Below are positions 16,973-21,882 of a stretch of 21,882 nt of DNA, in pieces. The position numbers and the translations under genes were made by a program. The notes below the pieces were generated by a model. It was not told the DNA's origin. It made no database searches and was given only the letters and a program-made list of their open reading frames with translations. Position 1 is the stretch's first letter. The number at the start of each line of letters is the position of its first letter. Source of the DNA: Stentor coeruleus (taxonomy: Eukaryota; Ciliophora; Heterotrichea; Heterotrichida; Stentoridae); the NCBI GenBank assembly GCA_001970955.1, contig MPUH01001182.1:1-21882 (forward strand), given 5' to 3'.

Positions 16973-18105
16973 AATGGGTGAAAGATCTGCCTTGGAATGA
17001 ATATTTGATATGCTCCTTAGTGAGTTTTGGTCTAGTGTGTTTTGCAGGGTTAATGTCAGGACTAACTGTCGGGCTTATGTCTATAAGCTCACTAGACTTG
17101 AAAATTAAGCTAGAATCAGGAACTCCAATAGAAAAAAAGTACGCAAGAAGAGTAAGTTCAATATTGCACGACCATCATTTGCTTCTTGTAACTTTACTTG
17201 TAGCAAATGCCGCAGCAATGGAAAGTCTTCCTTTATTCCTCGATGAAATGTTCACTGAAATCATTACAATCGTCCTAAGTGTTTCATTTGTCCTAGTTTT
17301 TGGTGAAGTTCTTCCTCAAGCTTTCTGCACAGGGCCTGATCAATTGAAGATAGCATATTACATGACACCCTTAGTTAGGATAATAGTCGTGATTTTCTTT
17401 CCTATTAGCTATCCAATATCGAAGATCCTAAATTGGTGTTTCGGAAAGCATCGTAGCTACAAACTAAACAATGATGATATAAAAGCACTTGTTTCTATTC
17501 ACACTAACATGTATGGCTCTAGGCATAACTTAGGCTTAATGAAAGTCCAAGTGAAAATGATCCATGGAGCTATAGACTTACGTTATAAGCTTGTTAAAGA
17601 CCATATTATACCCTTAGATAAAATCTACGCTATGAGCACAGACACTATCATTAATAAGAAAACTTTTCGTAAACTTGTCAAACAAGGGTATAGTAGAGTT
17701 CCTGTTTATCAAGGGAATAATAGGAATGCTATTGTAGGAATTTTACTTACAAAAAAACTTCTTGTTGCTGAAGAAGGATTACCTATAAGTGAGATTGTTG
17801 TAAATTTAAGAGAACCTATGTTTGTTACACCTGATTCATCAATGATACAATTATTGGAAAAATTTAAAGAAGGGAAATGTCATTTAGCTGTTGTTAGGGA
17901 AGATGATGGGACTGTACTTGGGATTATTACTTTGGAAGATGTATTGGAGGAGGTTATGAAGTTTGAGATTTATGATGAAGGAGATTATGATGAACAAGCT
18001 AAATTGAATACTACTAGTCTTATACCACCTAGTAAGGAAAAAGCTCCTGAACCAAGACGACGTACAATTGCAGGCTCAATAGACGAAAGTCTTTTACCTC
18101 CATAG
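16960..18105 (+). CDS. CNNM: CNNM/DUF21-CBS family membrane protein (Mg2+ transport-related)
   Basis: 381 residues, intronless, ending in TAG. The N-terminal DUF21 (CNNM transmembrane) domain spans about residues 14-160: membrane segments at about 16-41 (GLMSGLTVGLMSI), 73-95, 98-122 (ending FGEVLPQAF) and 133-160 (PISYPISKILNW). An acidic-basic linker precedes a CBS pair (Bateman module) at about 217-270 and 283-340 (IITLEDVLEEV). There is no cyclic-nucleotide-binding-like domain after the CBS pair, so it resembles the short plant and fungal (Mam3-like) forms rather than animal CNNMs. The last 40 residues are polar and probably disordered. The family is linked to Mg2+ handling at the plasma or vacuolar membrane, with the CBS pair binding nucleotide. 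The ATG at 16960 is the first in frame after TAG at 16933. Specific substrate and location cannot be read from sequence. Confidence 0.92.
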   Translation: MSNTEWVKDLPWNEYLICSLVSFGLVCFAGLMSGLTVGLMSISSLDLKIKLESGTPIEKKYARRVSSILHDHHLLLVTLLVANAAAMESLPLFLDEMFTEIITIVLSVSFVLVFGEVLPQAFCTGPDQLKIAYYMTPLVRIIVVIFFPISYPISKILNWCFGKHRSYKLNNDDIKALVSIHTNMYGSRHNLGLMKVQVKMIHGAIDLRYKLVKDHIIPLDKIYAMSTDTIINKKTFRKLVKQGYSRVPVYQGNNRNAIVGILLTKKLLVAEEGLPISEIVVNLREPMFVTPDSSMIQLLEKFKEGKCHLAVVREDDGTVLGIITLEDVLEEVMKFEIYDEGDYDEQAKLNTTSLIPPSKEKAPEPRRRTIAGSIDESLLPP

Positions 18106-19533
18106 TAATAGGCATATAACCTTAGGTTTATACACGTTAAAAATAAAGATTAATTAGCTTAAGTCATCTTTTTACTTCTGGTATAGGCTAATTGGTTTTA
18201 TGATTTGAGTTGAGATTTATTTTGGGATTTTTATTTGTACAGGAAATATAAGTATTTTACACAAAGAAAAATATTATGGATGCATGTTAAATCTAGGTTT
18301 AATTAGGATATAAGAGAAGGGGAAAAATATATAATTTTCTTATCAAATTTACTTGATAAAAAATCAGATGCTAGTGTATAAAATAAAAGTTTCGAGAAGA
18401 CATAATTAAACTCCATCACTAACTTTATAATCCTATATAAAAATTCATACTCAAATAGCATTATCACTGTTAAATAATATTTTTTTATCAGCTTATCCTA
18501 TATAATACCATAGCTTTATATCTTATCTATAAAAATAAAAAAAAATCCTAATCTATTACTATAAATATAATAAACTATATCACAAATTTGTATATAAAAT
18601 TGGCTGATTATTCTTTAAAAGCAATAAATTTATTTATAAGTCAAAAAAATCTGGAAGGAATTCATATCAAATTCGATTAAATTTATATAAATTTCATATT
18701 ATATTCTAGGAGATATTGTAAATTATAAGTATAAATACTCAGTAAATACTTTTTCTAATATAATATTTTTTTGTAAATAATTTCTCATAAATCACTTGAG
18801 CCAAATTATTTGAAAATGTAAAAATTTTCTAATTCCTAAGTAAAGTTTTTTGAGTTAGTTAGTAAATAGGAAAATTAAGTGTAATTATAATAATTAGGCA
18901 TTGTGGAGTAAATATAAATGCTTTGATTTTTTTTCAGAATGCATATCAGAAAAAAAAAACTTTTTTCAAATGGATTATTTTTAGTTTAACTTGAATATAA
19001 ATTGTCTAATATTTAAAGACATATTTACTAGATTATAATATGCATATTTTATATTGTTTAAAGGTGTAATTTTTAAGTGCTTTAACTTCACCTAGGATGT
19101 TTAATTTAAAGTTGCTGGTAGTAATGCTAAATGCGAAGAATAATCTAGTCCCTAGGTCGGCGAATAATAATTTAAAAAATCCGAAACCCAAAGAAAAATT
19201 AAAACCTAAGCACTAATATCCTATCCCTAATCCTAAATAAAAAATATATCAGTATCCTTCATAAACTATTTCATCATACTAAAATCTTTATAATAATTTA
19301 TCTCATAATACTCTTTTTGCTCTTACAGCTAATTTTCCACAAGTTTATACACATACCTCATATAAGCAAAAATTAATCCACACCTCTTAGCATCTATTCA
19401 GCTTATAATCATTCCCGTATCATAAACAAATTTTCAGTTTTATCCTTAAAAGCCCTTAAATTTAAACAAAGCTTAAATATCGAGTGCAACTAAGCAAGCT
19501 ATAATTATATTATAATTTATTGTGTTAATCATA
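18106..19533. other. 1.4-kb spacer, no convincing gene
   Basis: I find no long ORF, tRNA or recognisable RNA gene. On the plus strand it is G-rich at 18181-18360 (33 G, 9 C), C-rich at 18421-18600 (5 G, 25 C), neutral at 18601-18840, G-rich at 18841-19080 (34 G, 13 C) and very C-rich at 19201-19440 (10 G, 54 C). Elsewhere in this window a C-rich-to-G-rich change accompanies genes, so a small unit around 18600-18840 is possible. A GC-richer patch at 19091-19165 contains a 39-codon ORF of doubtful value. Confidence 0.5.
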
Positions 19534-19725
19534 TCAAAGCTCTCTAGATGGTGGTTTTGTATCAAGCTTTGATAATAATAAGCTATCTTCTAGAACACTA
19601 CATTCTTCTGCTATTCTAAAAAGTCCTAGATTGTGATGATTATGTCTGGAAATTACAAGTACAAGGTTTCTTGGATGTTTGTATACAGTTTTAAGTGAAG
19701 TTTTTCTTAGCGAAGCACAACCCAT
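19534..19725 (-). CDS. 63-residue unknown protein with N-terminal MGC
   Basis: ATG at 19725 directly follows an in-frame TAA; the frame ends in TGA. The product begins MGCASLRKTSLKTVYKHPRN and is basic in its first 30 residues, then mixed (IAEECSVLEDSLLLSKLD). It has no transmembrane segment or domain I recognise. Gly2-Cys3 followed by basic residues resembles a myristoylation plus palmitoylation membrane anchor, although Ser is at position 5 rather than the favoured 6. Local GC is clearly above the flanking spacers, which supports coding. I found no 15/16-nt intron that would extend it. It stands alone between large spacers. It could also be a chance ORF. Confidence 0.5.
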   Translation of the reverse strand: MGCASLRKTSLKTVYKHPRNLVLVISRHNHHNLGLFRIAEECSVLEDSLLLSKLDTKPPSREL

Positions 19726-20579
19726 TTATAAGACTAGCCTATTAGTTAGCTATTAATGGCGTATAATAATAATATAGTATTATAGTATAAATTAATTATT
19801 TAAGAATTTTTTTTATGATTTCAAATAAGAGTTATAACTAATGAAAATTATTTATGGAGTTTAGGCTATTTTGACTTGTTTTAAAGTTGTTGTTTTATGG
19901 ATTTGGATTTAGTTTTTATAAAGATGGGACTTAAGTTTTATGATAGAATTAGGCTTGGCTTTATGATAGGCATTGAGGATTGTCAGAAATTTATATTTTT
20001 AAGTTAAAGCACAGTGGTAATTATGGTATATGTAAAAAAAAAATGAATTTAAAGCTTGTATGTATATTGTTAAATATTTAAAGACTAGCTTAGATTTTTA
20101 ATAATTTCTGATCAATAAATAACTTTATCTATATAATTTCAATGACTTTAGACGTTTTTGATACCTTTAGTAATTATTCTTTTAAAAATGAATTTCAAAT
20201 ATATTACTAAGTCTTAATCGCATTACTAAACACACAGCAAAAAGACGACCTTAACCAGAATTCAACACACAATATTTCAGTCTCCTCTAATCTTATAAAT
20301 TTAAAATTCTCTATGAACAAACACAGACAACTTTATAATAATAATAAAAATAGATTAACTTTCATTATATATAAACATCATTTTACAATATAATTATTTC
20401 ATATTCTATTCCGAAAAAATTATCTAAACAATAGTCTCTGAAGATTATTTTTATCTTATCACCAAACATATCTTATTTTTTAAAACTTAAATACTTTATA
20501 AAAAAAAGGCTTATTAATAACATAAAAACATACACAAGTCTTATAATCTTTTCAGGTTCTTTTAACCTATGATAAAATC
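19726..20579. other. Spacer between the MGC protein gene and the methyltransferase gene
   Basis: About 850 bases with no ORF or RNA gene that I can support. The plus strand is G-rich on the left (44 G, 10 C at 19741-19980) and C-rich on the right (18 G, 61 C at 20221-20580), the same left-right pattern as the other spacers. It should include the promoter of the MGC ORF and the 3' end of the methyltransferase transcript. Confidence 0.6.
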
Positions 20580-21227
20580 TTATAAAATATTAACTTTCCA
20601 TCCCGTACAATAATAATAAAATTCTTTTGACTCTTTACGGCTTGCATTTGGCTTGACTCTAATAACTTTGGTAAAATAATTTGATATGCTTTTCTAAATA
20701 AATTTTACATAATGTTCTGGTTCAGAAGCTCCCATAAGCATTTTCATAAGAACATTTCCACCTGGTTTAAGTAATTTTTTTGAGACATGTAATACACTAT
20801 TGTTTAATTCGGTAAGACTTAAGCAATCAAAATCTGTCATTCCTGAATGATTACTTGACATATCGCTAAGTATAAGATCAACATTTTGCCCTGTATGTTT
20901 TATTATCTCATCGATACTTGATTCTTTAAGCATATCTAGCTGTAAGAATGAACATCCATGAAGATAATTCATAGGTAAAATGTCTACTGATGTTAACTTT
21001 GAATCAGGGTTTTTTGATATGAATTTAAGAACTACTTGGCTCCATCCTCCTGGTGAAGAGCCTAGGTCCAGAATGTTTATTGGTAGTTTGAATAAACGAA
21101 CTTTTTGATTCATTTCTATTAGTTTGTATGCACTTCTTGATCTGTATCCATCTTTGGCTGATTGCTTGACATAACCATCTGACACATGTCTCTGCATCCA
21201 GCTTGAAAACATTCTACGAGAAATCAT
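20580..21227 (-). CDS. MRM2: RlmE/MRM2-type rRNA (uridine-2'-O)-methyltransferase, two exons
   Basis: An FtsJ/RlmE-family SAM-dependent enzyme that methylates a ribose 2'-OH in large-subunit rRNA; the eukaryotic member of this size is mitochondrial MRM2. Exon 1 (21227-20709) gives YRSRSAYKL (K35), the SAM loop DLGSSPGGWS (54-63), LSDMSSN (D122) and GGNVLMKM (K162). A 15-nt intron then interrupts the frame. Exon 2 (20693-20580) continues YFTKVIRVKPNASRKESKEF and ends in TAA. The spliced product is 210 residues, nearly the length of E. coli RlmE (209). The tetrad K35-D122-K162-E197 matches E. coli K38-D124-K164-E199 in spacing, and E197 lies in exon 2. The first residues (MISRRMFSSW) could be a mitochondrial signal. 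TAA just upstream supports the start. Confidence 0.93.
20694..20708 (-). other. 15-nt spliceosomal intron in the methyltransferase gene
   Basis: GTAAAATTTATTTAG sits between codon 173 (TAT) and codon 174 (AAA), in phase 0. Its own TAG would stop translation if retained, truncating the protein to 177 residues. Removing it restores 37 more residues with strong family similarity, including the catalytic Glu. Size, GTA start, TAG end and A at position 10 fit the 15-16-nt introns known from heterotrich ciliates. Confidence 0.93.
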
Positions 21228-21326
21228 TGCTTATATTATATAATACATAACATATTAAGAGTAGTGTTTGGGTTTTTTTTTACTATGTAAACTAATCTAT
21301 TCCTAACTAATTCTAATAGTTGAAGC

Positions 21327-21882
21327 TTAGTATTTGCCATGCTCATTATACAAAGCATCAATAATTGACTTGTAATGGATCCTGGTTTTGTGTCTTATGA
21401 GCTTTTGAGTAGGAGTGAGTAAATCATTTGAAGTCCATGGTTTAGGTTCAATATAAAGATTTTTAATGTGCTCAAAGCCAAAAAGTTTTTTATCTTTAGC
21501 AAGAGACCTAAATTCTTCAATCATAAAATCTTTAAAATGTTTATCTTGACATATTTCTTGTAAGGGTACTTCTGACTGATATGCATTAGGACTAACCCAA
21601 AACTTTCTCACATAAGCTTCATCAGGTACCACAACTGCTACTAAATAGCTCTGAAAAGAATCTCCATAAATGAAAATCTGCATCACAAAAGGGCACTTCA
21701 TATAAACATTTTCAAGTTTTTCACAAGCAACATATTCTCCTTGAGACAATTTAAAAATGTTTTTTTTCCTATCAATAATCTTTACCGCTCCATTATAAGG
21801 TAAAATCATCCCAATATCCCCAGTATGTAGCCAACCATCTTCATCAATAGTCTCTTTTGTAATATCTAAAGCTTTATAATAC
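21327..21882 (-). CDS. ACSL: Long-chain acyl-CoA synthetase, C-terminal part (5' end outside window)
   Basis: The frame ends in TAA and is open to the right edge, giving 184 residues in the window (21881-21330); the 5' part lies beyond 21882. The ATG at 21809 is internal. The sequence holds the FACS signature DGWLHTGDIG, then AVKIIDRKKNIFKLSQGEYV and, near the end, SNDLLTPTQKLIRHKTRIHY, which is typical of the ACSL C-terminal domain carrying the catalytic Lys. The enzyme activates fatty acids to acyl-CoA through an acyl-AMP intermediate, usually on ER, peroxisomal or mitochondrial outer membranes. The usual VAPEK is VACEK here. No intron is visible in this part. The spacer to the methyltransferase gene is only 99 bases, and both genes read leftward. 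Confidence 0.93.
   Translation of the reverse strand, partial: YYKALDITKETIDEDGWLHTGDIGMILPYNGAVKIIDRKKNIFKLSQGEYVACEKLENVYMKCPFVMQIFIYGDSFQSYLVAVVVPDEAYVRKFWVSPNAYQSEVPLQEICQDKHFKDFMIEEFRSLAKDKKLFGFEHIKNLYIEPKPWTSNDLLTPTQKLIRHKTRIHYKSIIDALYNEHGKY

Noticed and set aside
19097..19216. 39-codon plus-strand ORF in the spacer
   Set aside because: An ORF of this length is plausible by chance, the product is low complexity with a Lys/Pro-rich end, and no family is recognisable.
21807..21809. ATG at 21809 as the start of a short acyl-CoA synthetase
   Set aside because: The frame continues upstream to the window edge through DGWLHTGDIG, a conserved internal motif, so this Met is internal.
1..21882. 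Blepharisma-type code (UGA read as Trp)
   Set aside because: The 4842-codon frame has no in-frame TGA, every Trp codon checked is TGG, and reading TGA as Trp does not resolve the frame break at 14867 (a TAG follows four codons later).

Overview
This window looks like the end of a ciliate macronuclear chromosome, most likely from the heterotrich Stentor or a close relative. The left end carries three copies of an 8-nt telomeric unit (CCCTAACA, read as ACCCTAAC), the type known from heterotrichs. The DNA is very AT-rich. All Trp codons I checked are TGG, a 4842-codon frame contains no TAA, TAG or TGA, and all three triplets end genes here. That points to the standard code (Stentor) rather than the UGA=Trp code of Blepharisma. 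A 15-nt GT-AG intron, the hallmark size in heterotrichs, interrupts one gene.

Layout, left to right. (1) Telomere at 1-25, then a 290-bp C-rich, G-poor spacer. (2) A giant minus-strand gene (316 to about 15388) for an RNF213/mysterin-like AAA+ E3 ubiquitin ligase of about 5,000 residues. It has three P-loops in the AAA core and an RZ-type zinc finger, but no RING that I can find. Its 5' 173 codons lie in a different frame from the remaining 4842, with a break near 14870. (3) A 1.5-kb spacer between divergent genes. (4) A plus-strand CNNM/DUF21-CBS membrane protein (16960-18105), preceded by a 27-codon upstream ORF and by an intron-like 15-mer that covers its start codon. (5) A 1.4-kb spacer with no convincing gene but with composition shifts that might mark an unannotated unit. 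(6) A 63-residue unknown protein on the minus strand with an N-terminal MGC. (7) A minus-strand RlmE/MRM2-type rRNA 2'-O-methyltransferase with a 15-nt intron that must be removed to complete its catalytic tetrad. (8) The 3' part of a minus-strand long-chain acyl-CoA synthetase, running off the right edge.

The genes do not form an obvious pathway; the window reads as ordinary gene-dense macronuclear DNA whose terminal gene is the giant ligase. The most interesting items are the RING-less RNF213 homologue with an altered RZ finger, the unexplained +1 frame break in that gene, and an alternating G-rich/C-rich strand asymmetry running through spacers and even inside the long ORF.
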